A stretch of 64,000 bases of DNA from NCBI GenBank assembly GCA_032681305.1, contig CP136340.1:868001-932000 (forward strand), in the 5' to 3' direction. Below the pieces are notes generated by a model. The model was not told the origin of the DNA and did not search any database. It saw nothing but the letters and a program-made list of their open reading frames with translations. A program made the position numbers and the translations under genes. This DNA comes from HIMB114 sp008638005. GTDB lineage: Bacteria; Pseudomonadota; Alphaproteobacteria; Pelagibacterales; Pelagibacteraceae. This document shows positions 1-8,527 of the stretch, piece after piece. Numbering within the stretch: position 1 is the first letter of the stretch; each line of letters starts with the position of its first letter.

Positions 1-592
1 GATAATTTTTAAGAATCGTTTTGGGTGCAACTTTTAACTTCCCCCCCGTCGTTGATAACATGCTAATGTAATAAACCATATCATGGGAGTCTTTGATAAT
101 TTTCTTTAATCTAATGTTAGATGTTGTGGGTGCAACAAGTTGAATAAAGTTAATAGATTTTTTTTTACATTTTTTTGCAAAACTTTGGTTTTCAGGCCAT
201 GGAAGATCAACGACAATTAAACCATCCACTTTGTTTTTTTTACAAGCATTAATAAAGTTTTGTTCACCAAATTGTTTAATCGTATTAAAGTAACCCATAA
301 GGATAATAGGTTTTGAAAATTTAAATTTTTTGTATTTGTTGACGATACCAAAAATATCTTTAATTTTAATTCCATTTTTTAAAGCTCTGTGAGAGCAGTT
401 TTGAATTTGTCCACCATCTGCAACAGGGGTGTTGTGGGGCATACCCATTTCACAAATATCAACGTAAGGTGAAATTGATTTTAAAATGTCTAATGAGTTT
501 TTGTGATTATTATCTCCCGCAACAGTAAAGGTTAATAGGGCAGGACGTTTTTGTTTTTTACAATTTAAAAAAGCTTGTTTGATTAAACTCAT
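1..592 (-). CDS. trpA: Tryptophan synthase alpha subunit (3' end beyond window)
   Basis: Cleaves indole-3-glycerol phosphate to indole and glyceraldehyde 3-phosphate and passes indole to TrpB. The frame opens with ATG at 592, one base after the trpB stop, and stays open to base 1, so about 197 residues are visible and the C-terminus is missing. The catalytic acids fall where expected: Glu48 in the segment CEMGMPHNTP and Asp59 in PVADGG. The loop-6 threonine is kept in LSTTGG. The usual F-S-D-P before the second acid reads H-N-T-P, and this region normally contacts TrpB, whose sequence is also unusual. It is last in the visible trpF-trpB-trpA order. Identity is firm from the motifs and context. 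Functional equivalence to ordinary TrpA is inferred. Confidence 0.9.
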   Translation of the reverse strand, partial: MSLIKQAFLNCKKQKRPALLTFTVAGDNNHKNSLDILKSISPYVDICEMGMPHNTPVADGGQIQNCSHRALKNGIKIKDIFGIVNKYKKFKFSKPIILMGYFNTIKQFGEQNFINACKKNKVDGLIVVDLPWPENQSFAKKCKKKSINFIQLVAPTTSNIRLKKIIKDSHDMVYYISMLSTTGGKLKVAPKTILKNY

Positions 593-593
593 A

Positions 594-1826
594 TTAAATT
601 TTCTTTCCTAATCTTTTTTTTAAAATGTCACGATCTTTCTTTGCATCACCACAGCTGTTAACTATAATAACTGTATCCTTGCTTAATTTTGGTGCAATTT
701 TAATCGCTTCAGCAAATGCGTGTGACGGTTCAAGAGATGGAGAAATTTTTTCAAATCTAGTTACAAGTTTATGTGCATGTAATGCTTCCTCATCAGTTGC
801 ACTGACATACCTTGCGCGTTTTGTATCTTTTAAAAAACAGTGAACGGGTGAAATTCCTGGATAATCAAGTCCTGCACTTATACTTGAAGTATTAGAAATC
901 TGACCATCTTTATCTTGAATCACATACTGAGCTGCACCATGAAGTATTCCAACTTTTGCATTGGTACTCAGTGGAGCGGCATGAAGTTTGCTGTTCTTTG
1001 GACCGCCTGCTTCAACACCAATAAGTTCAACTTGAGATTTATCATAATCCATAAATGAATTCCAAAAACCAAGCGCAGAACTTCCGCCTCCAACACAATT
1101 TATAAGTTTCATTTTTTTTGGAACCTTTCCAAATTCTTGGTTGATTTGAACAACAAGCTCTCTTGAAATTTGAGCAGTGCTCCATGCGCAAATTTTAATA
1201 AATATATTCGGTCCAACTGTGGACCCGATTGCCATGTGAACATCCTGACAGTTTGATACCCAATATCTCATGCATTCACTAACTGCATCAACGAGTGTTT
1301 TGCTTCCAGTATGAACAGGTACAATTTCTGCACCATTCTTTTTCATGGCATCACAATTTGGTTTTTGACGCTCGATGTCTTTTGCGCCCATAAAAATTTT
1401 ACATTTTAAGCCGAATTTTTTAGCTGCCATGGACAACATTTTTCCAGCATAACCAGCACCCGTATCTCCTACGATATATTTTTTACCTGCTTTTTTACAA
1501 ATCAAAGCATGAACCGTTGCGTTATAAATCTTGTGAGCTCCACCATTTGCTTCAGCTACAACCTTTGCCCAAATTTGAGCACCGCCTAGATGATTAGTTA
1601 GATTGTGAAGTTTGATAAATGGAGTGGGGGCTCCAACATAATTTTTAAAATAATAATCTCTTTTCTTTAAAAATTCTTTGTTTTTTCTAAGTTTTTCAAA
1701 GAGAACCGTGAGATCTTCAACCGGTTTTTTTAATGTCTCGGGTATAAAGTTTCCACCAAATTTACCACCATACATGTAGTTTTTGTCATGCTGATCAATA
1801 ATAGGAATGCCTTTTCTAATTTTCAT
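594..1826 (-). CDS. trpB: Tryptophan synthase beta subunit, divergent
   Basis: PLP enzyme condensing indole with serine to give tryptophan, 410 residues (family usually about 400). The N-terminal GGKFGGNFIPETL, the PLP lysine in GGAHKIYN (Lys99), the phosphate loop VGGGSSALG and the segment SISAGLDYPG identify a TrpB1-type protein. Three normally fixed places differ. The E-D-L-N-H-T before the lysine motif reads V-A-E-A-N-G. The catalytic glutamate of A-E-T-G-A-G is Asp121 (G-D-T-G-A-G). The serine contacting the PLP ring in N-L-S-G-R-G-D appears as Cys392 (N-S-C-G-D). The gene overlaps trpF by 11 bases and abuts trpA. Context argues for tryptophan synthase, but a changed amino-acid or indole-analogue specificity cannot be excluded. 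Confidence 0.88.
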   Translation of the reverse strand: MKIRKGIPIIDQHDKNYMYGGKFGGNFIPETLKKPVEDLTVLFEKLRKNKEFLKKRDYYFKNYVGAPTPFIKLHNLTNHLGGAQIWAKVVAEANGGAHKIYNATVHALICKKAGKKYIVGDTGAGYAGKMLSMAAKKFGLKCKIFMGAKDIERQKPNCDAMKKNGAEIVPVHTGSKTLVDAVSECMRYWVSNCQDVHMAIGSTVGPNIFIKICAWSTAQISRELVVQINQEFGKVPKKMKLINCVGGGSSALGFWNSFMDYDKSQVELIGVEAGGPKNSKLHAAPLSTNAKVGILHGAAQYVIQDKDGQISNTSSISAGLDYPGISPVHCFLKDTKRARYVSATDEEALHAHKLVTRFEKISPSLEPSHAFAEAIKIAPKLSKDTVIIVNSCGDAKKDRDILKKRLGKKI

Positions 1827-2430
1827 AACTTTTAACCTTATTAAAAAACTCTGTAATTTTTTCAGGGTCTTTTATACCTTTTTCAGTTTCCAAGCTAGAA
1901 TTTACATCGATCATATCAGTGTACTTGAGTGCAGTTCCAACATTATTGATACTAATTTTTCCAGCTAAAAAATAATTTTGATTTTGAACATGATTGAGTA
2001 AATTGAAATTAAATTCATCTCCTTCTTTTCCCATGGCAGGCGTGTCTAATAATAAATGATCTGCATCTGGAAATTGTTGAAGCTGGTTTAAATCTTTTTC
2101 ATCTTTAATTTTAATTGCTTTTATAACTTTTAATTTTGTTTGCTGTTTTATTTGTTGGATCTCATCATTTGTCTCACCGCCATGTAATTGAATAAAGTCA
2201 CAAACATTTTCTATTTGTTTTACCTCTTCAATTTTAGGATTAACCATGACAGCAACTTTTTTGATGTGACTTGGAATCTGTTTCGTTAGGTTTTGTAATT
2301 CGTTAGCATAAATTGACCTTAGGCTTTTTGGATAGTTTACAATAAAGCCAATATAACTTGCTCCATTTTCAATGGCAGTATCAATAACTTTAGGATCTTT
2401 CATCCCGCAAACTTTGACGGTGGTTTTCAT
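1816..2430 (-). CDS. trpF: Phosphoribosylanthranilate isomerase
   Basis: Catalyses the Amadori rearrangement of phosphoribosylanthranilate in tryptophan synthesis, 204 residues as a single-domain TIM barrel. The general-base cysteine lies in the N-terminal VKVCGMKD, and the general acid aspartate in LLLDTPAMG. The C-terminal phosphate-binding strands read LAGKISINNV and DVNSSLETEKGIKD, matching the family pattern. The ATG at 2430 shares one base with the pyrF stop (TAATG on the minus strand), and the 3' end overlaps trpB by 11 bases, so translation of the pyrF-trpF-trpB run is probably coupled. The second, glycine-rich phosphate loop after the aspartate is less canonical than usual (no G-G-T-G), but the assignment is secure. 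Confidence 0.93.
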   Translation of the reverse strand: MKTTVKVCGMKDPKVIDTAIENGASYIGFIVNYPKSLRSIYANELQNLTKQIPSHIKKVAVMVNPKIEEVKQIENVCDFIQLHGGETNDEIQQIKQQTKLKVIKAIKIKDEKDLNQLQQFPDADHLLLDTPAMGKEGDEFNFNLLNHVQNQNYFLAGKISINNVGTALKYTDMIDVNSSLETEKGIKDPEKITEFFNKVKSYEN

Positions 2431-3116
2431 TATTCTAAATGTTCGATTAATTTTTTAAAATTATGCTTAATGTTTCCTTGAGTGATACTTCTTCCAATCA
2501 CAATTCCTGTTGCTTTTTGTTTTGTAAGCGCATCTTTTGGTGTTGTTATTCTTTTTTGGTCATTCACACTATCCCCCGGCATTCTAATTCCTGGAGTAAT
2601 AGTTTTTATTTTAGCTCTATTATTAATTGTTAAAGATTCTTTACCTGAGCATATGACAGCAAAACACCCTGCTTTTTTTGCAAGTTTAGCTTGATGAATA
2701 ATAAGATCATTAATCTTTTTGGTATGTCCAATTTCCTTTAAAGTTTTTTGGTCAAAACTTGTAAGCGTTGTAACACCTAATAATTTTTTGTTACCAGCAT
2801 ATTTTTTTGCAGTTCTTATAGCTTTGATTCCTGAACTGGTATGGATAGTGATATATTTAACATTGGTTAAATCTTTAATAGATAGCATTGCACTCTTTAT
2901 CGTATTTTCAATATCGTGAGCTTTAATGTCTAAGAAAATGTTAAATCCTTTTAAAGATTTTATAAATTCACGACCACCTTTAGCATAAAATATTTGGTAA
3001 CCTATTTTTAAAGCAAAGGAGTATTTTTTTGATTTTGTTTTTGGAATAGATCTAATGATTGCTTTTGCTTTTGATACACTGCAATCAAGAGCAATAAATA
3101 TGATTTTATTCTTCAA
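2430..3116 (-). CDS. pyrF: Orotidine 5'-phosphate decarboxylase
   Basis: Final step of UMP synthesis, 228 residues. The catalytic Asp-Lys-Asp array is visible as FLDIKAHDIENT (D-x-K-x-x-D), substrate contacts as IALDCS near the N-terminus and LKIGYQIFY, and the phosphate end as TPGIRMPGD and IVIGRSIT. The reading frame has no ATG before the conserved core; the only reasonable start is TTG at 3116, which overlaps the end of ihfB by 11 bases. The downstream stop shares one base with trpF. Position between ihfB and trpF is a common alphaproteobacterial arrangement. A non-ATG start plus overlap suggests its expression depends on ihfB translation. Confidence 0.94.
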   Translation of the reverse strand: MKNKIIFIALDCSVSKAKAIIRSIPKTKSKKYSFALKIGYQIFYAKGGREFIKSLKGFNIFLDIKAHDIENTIKSAMLSIKDLTNVKYITIHTSSGIKAIRTAKKYAGNKKLLGVTTLTSFDQKTLKEIGHTKKINDLIIHQAKLAKKAGCFAVICSGKESLTINNRAKIKTITPGIRMPGDSVNDQKRITTPKDALTKQKATGIVIGRSITQGNIKHNFKKLIEHLE

Positions 3117-3423
3117 GCGGCTCTTCTTTCCTATTAATTCTGTAATTGAGTAATTTAGAACTTCTCCATCTTAATTTATTCTTTTCTTCAATTCTTATTG
3201 CTTCACCGGTTTTAGGGTTCCTTGCGTTTCTTGCGGGCATTTTTTTTACTTTAAATGTGCCAAGCCCTCGAATTTCAATGTTTCGCCCTTCTGCAAGAGC
3301 GTTGCCTAAGTATTTAAAAATAGAGTCTACAATTCGCTCAACATCATTATTAGGAATGGCTTGAAAATGACCTTGAAGTTCTTTGACAATATCCGATTTA
3401 ACAAACGTTTTTTTATCTGGCAT
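3106..3423 (-). CDS. ihfB: HU/IHF-family DNA-bending protein, IHF beta-like
   Basis: Nucleoid protein of 105 residues (family about 90-100) expected to bend DNA as a dimer. The helical N-terminus KSDIVKELQ, the dimer core IEIRGLGTFKVKK and the beta-arm ARNPKTGEAI, which carries the intercalating proline, are all present. After the arm the sequence reads KLRWRSSKLLNYRIN instead of the more usual phenylalanine-proline-containing turn, and it ends in an acidic tail. It follows rpsA, the usual place for the IHF beta gene, and overlaps pyrF by 11 bases. Its ATG is partly inside a 9-bp inverted repeat (3422-3442). IHF beta is preferred over HU because of context; sequence alone does not settle it. 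Confidence 0.88.
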   Translation of the reverse strand: MPDKKTFVKSDIVKELQGHFQAIPNNDVERIVDSIFKYLGNALAEGRNIEIRGLGTFKVKKMPARNARNPKTGEAIRIEEKNKLRWRSSKLLNYRINRKEEPLEE

Positions 3424-3442
3424 TTCAATAAAGTATTGAAAT
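3422..3442 (-). promoter_or_regulatory. Inverted repeat covering the ihfB start codon
   Basis: A perfect 9-base inverted repeat with a 3-base loop, ATTTCAATA / AAG / TATTGAAAT, lies between rpsA and ihfB. In the minus-strand transcript the second arm contains the first two bases of the ihfB ATG. No run of U follows, so it does not look like a terminator. It could limit ribosome access to ihfB after rpsA or act as a protein operator. Confidence 0.45.
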
Positions 3443-3475
3443 TATTATAGATTTAGATTGAGGGAAAAGAAAGAC

Positions 3476-5185
3476 TTAATCTTTTTTCTGATCTTTTTTC
3501 TCTAAAGCTTCGCCTAAAATACCCGCTAAAGATTGACCTGAACTTGTTGAACCGTATTTTTCAATCGCTTCATCCGCTTGTTGTTGCTCAAGTTTTTTAA
3601 CTGATAATTTAACTCTTCTTTTTTCAAGATCAATTTCTAAAATTGCTGAATCAATTGTATCACCTGATGAAAATCTATTTGGTCTTTGATCTGATTTTTC
3701 TAATGCAAGTTCTGATTTTCTAATAATCGTTTGATATCTGTCAGGTCCAACATCTACTTTTAAACCATTGTCTTGTACTTCAACCACTCGTGTTGAAACC
3801 ACATCGCCCACTTTTTTATCTTCAAAAAATGAGAAAGGATCTTTTTGAAGCGCTCTGATACTTCCATTCACTTTGTCATCTTTAATATCAATAATTTTAA
3901 TTTTAATACTGTCACCTTTATTAAAGTTTTCTAGTGCTTTTGAACTTTCGGCATAATCAAGTTGTTTGTAATGAACGAAAATATCAATATCACTTTCACC
4001 TGTATTACAGAAAATTCCAAAATCTTTTTTTGTTACAACTTTTGCTTCAACGGTTGATCCCACTGGATGCTTCGTCATAAACTCATCAATTGGGTTTGGA
4101 GTACAATCTTTGTAACTTAAACCAATTTTTCTTTTCTCAGTATCAACTTCTTTTAATTTCACTTTTACGGTATCGCCTACTTTAAATACTGATTTTGGAT
4201 TAACATTTTTTTGCATGTGTTTAATTTCACTTGTATGAATTAAACCGACAATGCCTTGCTCCATTTCAGCAAAAGCACCAAACTCAGTTAATTTTACAAT
4301 CTTCACTTCGTACTCATTTCCAATTTGAAACTTATCTTTAATGGTCTCAAATGGATCGGGTAACATGGCTTTAACCGATAAACTCATTCTCATGTTTTCA
4401 TTATCGATTTCTAAAATTTTAACTTTTACAGTTTCACCTACCGTGAACATGTCATTTAGGTTTGTAATCTTAAGGTGTGAAACTTCTGATGAGTGGAGTA
4501 GGCAATCTAAACTTTCAATACTTACAAAACAACCATAAGACTGAACAGCTTTAATCGTTCCTTCAACAATATCTCCAACCTTGTAATTTTTAATAACTTT
4601 TTCTTTATTTTTATTTTTCTCTTGTTCGATTACCTGTCGTCTACTTGCAATCACGTTCATTCTGACATTATCAATTTTGATAATCTGAAATTCCATGGGC
4701 TTATTCATGTATTCATTCATATTTTTGATTGGCTTGTCAGCTACTTGTGAATTTGGACAGAACGCAAATACACCAAAGATTTCGACAACAACACCACCTT
4801 TGACTGTATTTTTAATAATACCACTTACTTTTTCTTGCTTCTCAAAAGCTTCTTCAATTTTTTTCCAAGATTTTGCTCTTCTTGCTTTTTCAATACTTAA
4901 AACAATATTTCCGTTTTTATCTTCTGTTCTTTCTAAAAAAACTTCAATTTCCTTTCCAACTTCTAAAGTGTCAAGTTCAGCATGTGGAATTTCATTAATG
5001 TCAACTATCCCACTAGACTTTGCGCCTTTGATAAAGACATGAACATATTTATCATCGACCTTCTCGACAGTTCCATTAACAATCGAGTTATCCTTTAAGA
5101 TGATGTTGTCTAGATTTTCTGTGATTAATTTTGCGAATTCTGAATTGGTGTCTTCGTTATAAACCTTTAAACTGTCTGTTCCCAC
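3476..5185 (-). CDS. rpsA: 30S ribosomal protein S1
   Basis: RNA-binding ribosomal protein that helps load mRNA on the small subunit; 569 residues with six S1 domains, as in other proteobacteria. Repeated S1 signatures are easy to see, for example VEGTIKAVQSYGCFVSI, VGLIHTSEI and RMSLSVKAM. The C-terminal tail EKYGSTSSGQSLAGILGEAL is typical of alphaproteobacterial S1. The start is GTG at 5185, overlapping the upstream aroA-cmk stop (TAGTG on the minus strand); no in-frame ATG occurs close to the N-terminus. Most genes here lack a clear Shine-Dalgarno sequence, which fits heavy dependence on S1, although that link is inference. Downstream lies ihfB after a 52-base gap. Confidence 0.97.
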   Translation of the reverse strand: MGTDSLKVYNEDTNSEFAKLITENLDNIILKDNSIVNGTVEKVDDKYVHVFIKGAKSSGIVDINEIPHAELDTLEVGKEIEVFLERTEDKNGNIVLSIEKARRAKSWKKIEEAFEKQEKVSGIIKNTVKGGVVVEIFGVFAFCPNSQVADKPIKNMNEYMNKPMEFQIIKIDNVRMNVIASRRQVIEQEKNKNKEKVIKNYKVGDIVEGTIKAVQSYGCFVSIESLDCLLHSSEVSHLKITNLNDMFTVGETVKVKILEIDNENMRMSLSVKAMLPDPFETIKDKFQIGNEYEVKIVKLTEFGAFAEMEQGIVGLIHTSEIKHMQKNVNPKSVFKVGDTVKVKLKEVDTEKRKIGLSYKDCTPNPIDEFMTKHPVGSTVEAKVVTKKDFGIFCNTGESDIDIFVHYKQLDYAESSKALENFNKGDSIKIKIIDIKDDKVNGSIRALQKDPFSFFEDKKVGDVVSTRVVEVQDNGLKVDVGPDRYQTIIRKSELALEKSDQRPNRFSSGDTIDSAILEIDLEKRRVKLSVKKLEQQQADEAIEKYGSTSSGQSLAGILGEALEKKDQKKD

Positions 5186-7173
5186 TAATGTTTTTTTATC
5201 TCCTTTTCTAAAAGATCAATGATCCTTTTAACGGGCCGTGAGATATCATTACTATTATTGTTAATCAATACTGAATCCCTTGTTTTTTTGAGAGGACTCA
5301 CTTTCCTATTTTTATCGGCTGAATCTCTGGCTTTTAAAGCATTAAGGATCTCTTGAAATTCTATCTTTTGTTCTTTTTTATTCGATAAAAGCTCTAAATA
5401 TCTTCTCTTAGCTCTTAATTTTACATCCGCATCAATAAAAAGTTTTATGTCACTAAATGCACCAGGTAATATTTTTGAACAAATATCACGGCCACCCACT
5501 AACATAATTTTTTCATCAGAATTAAATATTAAATCCCTTTGTACTGGTAAAAGCGCTTCTCTTATCTTTGGAATTTTTGCGATTTCAGATACTTTATTAG
5601 AAACTGCATTGGAATGAAGGTTTGGATTTTGTAGCTTTTTGATTGTGATATTTTTAAGTTCTTTAATTAAATAATCTACGTTTATTTTTGATTTACCTTT
5701 TTTCAAATGGACAAGAGTTAGATATCTATAAAGAAGTCCGGAGTCGATAAATGCAGCTTTTGATTTATAATGTTTTGATACTCTTTTAAGGATTGAAGTT
5801 TTACCCGTTGCTACACCTCCATCACACGCTAAAATTATTTTTTTATCTTTATTATTTTTAAGATTTTGAATTGTATTTAAGAAATTAGGGAAAGAAACAT
5901 TAATACAGTCAAAATCATTAATCTGAATCTTTTTTCTTGAAACAGCCGCTAGAACATAAAATGCCATTGCAATTCTGTGATCTGATTTAAAGTCTTTTAT
6001 GATAGGTGTAAGTGATGAATAAAAGCTTTCTGTTAAGCCGTTAATGATTAAGTTATCTTTTTGTTTTACAATATCAGCTCCACATAATTTTAAATTTTTA
6101 TAAATGACTTCAAGCCTATTGGACTCTTTATATTTAAGTTCAGTTAAATCATAAAAATAACTCTTTGATTTACAAAATAATGATACGACTGCAAGAACTG
6201 GAATTTCATCAATGGCACTTGCAACTTCATTTGATTTTATCGTTACTCCTTTTAGGTTCGGAGAATAGGATGCAACAATATCGCCAACTGTTTCTCCAAA
6301 ATAATTTTTCTTATTTTGAAAAACAATTTTTGCGCCCATTCTTTTTAAAATTTTAATAAACCCAATCCTAAATTCATTTAAACAAACATTTTTAATTTTT
6401 AGGTGACTTCCATTTGTCAGTATTGCAATCGCAATGATAAAAGCGCTTGAGGATGGGTCGGATGGGACTTGGTAATTTTGAAGTTCTTTTAAGTATCTTC
6501 TTCCCTGAACTTTTATGGTTTGAGTATTATTTTTATTTTTTATCTTAATGGGGTAACCAAGATATTTTAACATTCTGTTTGTGTGATCCCTGACATTATT
6601 TGGACATTCAATAACCGTCTCACCATAAGACATGATTCCAGCAAGTGTTGCAGCTGATACCATTTGAGCAGAAGGTTTATTTATTTTTATTTCAGTTTGA
6701 ATACAGTTTGAATGACCCCTGATAGATAAAGGAAGATATTGTTTATTGGTTGGCCTTACATCCATTAAAAATTCTTTTAAAAATTCAAGACGATAGGGTC
6801 TGGCAGACAAACTTTTATCTCCAACAATTTTTGCACTTAAATTTGATCCTGCAATAAGCGGCGTTATTAGCCTTAGTGTGGTTCCAGAGTTTCTGCAATC
6901 AATCGTGATTTGTTTTTTTTTAGGACCATAACCAATACCCAATCCAAAAATTGTGTAGTGATTTTTTTCTTTTATAATTTTTATTCCTAATTTTTGAACA
7001 GCCATCATGGCGGTTTTGGCATCTTCACCAGGGTTGATAATAGTTATTTTTGATATGCCATATGCAATACTGGCAAACAAAACAGCCCTAATAGACAGAC
7101 TTTTATCAGAGCCTAATTCTACGGTTCCTTTTAAACTGATGTTATTTTCGGGAATAAAGTTTTTCATTGCCAT
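5185..7173 (-). CDS. aroA-cmk: Fused EPSP synthase and cytidylate kinase
   Basis: A single uninterrupted frame joins two normally separate enzymes. The first roughly 440 residues are EPSP synthase of the shikimate pathway: LGSDKSLSIRA, RNSGTTLRLI, SDPSSSAF, DEIPVLAV, LKYKESNRLE and DHRIAMAF. The last roughly 220 residues are CMP kinase: P-loop GGVATGKTS, VGGRDICSK, LRAKRRY, then ARDSADKNRK and RDSVLINN. The junction falls near base 5844 with almost no linker. In relatives aroA and cmk are adjacent, so loss of the intervening stop is the simple origin. I take ATG 7173 as start; an in-frame TTG at 7188 and ATG at 7167 are alternatives. The gene shares a TAGTG junction with rpsA. Confidence 0.95.
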   Translation of the reverse strand: MAMKNFIPENNISLKGTVELGSDKSLSIRAVLFASIAYGISKITIINPGEDAKTAMMAVQKLGIKIIKEKNHYTIFGLGIGYGPKKKQITIDCRNSGTTLRLITPLIAGSNLSAKIVGDKSLSARPYRLEFLKEFLMDVRPTNKQYLPLSIRGHSNCIQTEIKINKPSAQMVSAATLAGIMSYGETVIECPNNVRDHTNRMLKYLGYPIKIKNKNNTQTIKVQGRRYLKELQNYQVPSDPSSSAFIIAIAILTNGSHLKIKNVCLNEFRIGFIKILKRMGAKIVFQNKKNYFGETVGDIVASYSPNLKGVTIKSNEVASAIDEIPVLAVVSLFCKSKSYFYDLTELKYKESNRLEVIYKNLKLCGADIVKQKDNLIINGLTESFYSSLTPIIKDFKSDHRIAMAFYVLAAVSRKKIQINDFDCINVSFPNFLNTIQNLKNNKDKKIILACDGGVATGKTSILKRVSKHYKSKAAFIDSGLLYRYLTLVHLKKGKSKINVDYLIKELKNITIKKLQNPNLHSNAVSNKVSEIAKIPKIREALLPVQRDLIFNSDEKIMLVGGRDICSKILPGAFSDIKLFIDADVKLRAKRRYLELLSNKKEQKIEFQEILNALKARDSADKNRKVSPLKKTRDSVLINNNSNDISRPVKRIIDLLEKEIKKH

Positions 7174-7226
7174 GAGATTACTTATCAATATATACCCACT
7201 AAATTAATTATAAAAAGAGATTTTAA

Positions 7227-7514
7227 ATGGCTGATAAAAAATTTGGAACTAAAAGGTTTTGCTCAAACTGCGAAACTAAATTTTACGATCTTAATAAAAA
7301 ATCACCTCTAACTTGCCCTCATTGTAAATCAGAAATGACTATTGAAGAGGATCTTGTTTATGCTCAGCCTGCTCAAGTCGCTCAAACGTCACAACCAGAA
7401 GTTAAAGATGAGTTTGAAGGTATTGAAAATACCGACAATACTGATGATGATAACGATGATGGAGTAATATCGCTTGAAGATGCTTCTTTAGAAGAAGAAG
7501 AGCAAAAAGATTAA
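7227..7514 (+). CDS. TIGR02300 / FYDLN-acid family zinc-ribbon protein
   Basis: Small protein of 95 residues with an N-terminal zinc ribbon made of two Cys pairs, CSNC and CPHC, flanking the family-naming FYDLN segment, followed by a low-complexity tail very rich in Asp and Glu. The family is conserved in alphaproteobacteria next to aroA, exactly as here (divergent from aroA-cmk, 53 bases between starts). Its biochemical role is unknown. A metal-binding or nucleic-acid/protein adaptor role is only a guess from the ribbon. The 3' end overlaps lptB, on the opposite strand, by four bases. Confidence 0.9.
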   Translation: MADKKFGTKRFCSNCETKFYDLNKKSPLTCPHCKSEMTIEEDLVYAQPAQVAQTSQPEVKDEFEGIENTDNTDDDNDDGVISLEDASLEEEEQKD

Positions 7515-8527
7515 ATTTTAAATCCTGTTCCCAAATAATATTTAATCGCTTTTTCGTCTTTCATTATGGTTCTAGGTGGTCCCTCAACTATCACATTTCC
7601 ATCTCTAATAATTAAACAGTTATCTAAAATATCTTGAATAGCAAAAAAATTATGATCCGTAATAATTACTGAAAGACCCATTTCTCTTAATTCTAAAATA
7701 AATTTTTTGATTGAAGATATGCTAAGCGGATCAAGTGCAGCCATCGGCTCATCTAACAATAATACTTTGATATCCTTGTTACAAATTCTTTGAAGTGTAC
7801 TTATCTTCTTATACTCTCCTCCAGACATATTGTTGGCCTTAACATTTACCAAATACTGAAGACCAAAATAAGAAAGTAATTGAGATATTTTGGCTTCTAT
7901 TTTGTTTTTATCTTCAATATGAAGTTCAAGAATAGCATATAAATTTTCGTAAGCAGTCATGTTGCCAAACAAACCTTTGTGCTGTTCAAGTAAGCTAATT
8001 CCTTTTAAAGCACGTTTGTGTATTGGAAGTTCATTTATCACTTCTTTATTTAATTTGATTTCACCCGTATCAGGAAAAATTTTTCCAACGACCAAATTAA
8101 ATAAAGTTGATTTTCCAGCCCCGTTAGGTCCAAGTAAACCTAGAATTTGTCCTTGTTTTAGTGAAAAAGAAATATTTTTAAGAATAGGTTTTCCGCCAAG
8201 TGATTTTGAAATATTAGAAACTGTTAAAATATTACCTTTATTTTTTTTATCCTGCTCGCCTAACTTAATAATATTTGTCGATACAATTTTAGCTTCAGTT
8301 TTTTTTATTTTAATATTTTTAATATCTTTTGTTTGCGGTTTGTGTGTTGCCTTAATTTTTTTAGTTAAAGTTAAAGGTTCTTTTAATTTTATTTTATTTA
8401 AAATTAATGGCTTTTGTTTTTGTTCAACAATATATTCTTTTTTTAATAATAGTTTTGATGAAGCCTGAGTGGTAGCTTTGATTGTAATTTTTTGTTTTTT
8501 ATTCTTTGATTTGTTCTCTTCGTCCAT
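7511..8527 (-). CDS. lptB: LPS export ABC ATPase LptB with a lysine-rich N-terminal extension
   Basis: ATPase powering lipopolysaccharide extraction from the inner membrane with LptF/G. Residues from about 99 to 338 form a complete LptB: Walker A GPNGAGKST (about 133-141), signature NMSGGEYKK, Walker B VLLLDEPMAALDP, and the switch histidine in IITDHN. Ahead of this is an extension of about 98 residues with 28 lysines and no recognisable domain, absent from the roughly 240-residue typical LptB. The ATG at 8527 lies 28 bases inside lptC, so the extension partly overlaps the lptC 3' end. A start nearer the core is possible, but the frame is open from 8527 and starts in the same overlapping style as its neighbours. 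No lptA lies between lptC and lptB. Confidence 0.9.
   Translation of the reverse strand: MDEENKSKNKKQKITIKATTQASSKLLLKKEYIVEQKQKPLILNKIKLKEPLTLTKKIKATHKPQTKDIKNIKIKKTEAKIVSTNIIKLGEQDKKNKGNILTVSNISKSLGGKPILKNISFSLKQGQILGLLGPNGAGKSTLFNLVVGKIFPDTGEIKLNKEVINELPIHKRALKGISLLEQHKGLFGNMTAYENLYAILELHIEDKNKIEAKISQLLSYFGLQYLVNVKANNMSGGEYKKISTLQRICNKDIKVLLLDEPMAALDPLSISSIKKFILELREMGLSVIITDHNFFAIQDILDNCLIIRDGNVIVEGPPRTIMKDEKAIKYYLGTGFKI

Noticed and set aside
4695..5042. Open frame antisense to rpsA
   Set aside because: It lies wholly inside rpsA, which has clear S1 repeats; the antisense product is hydrophobic shadow sequence with no family pattern.
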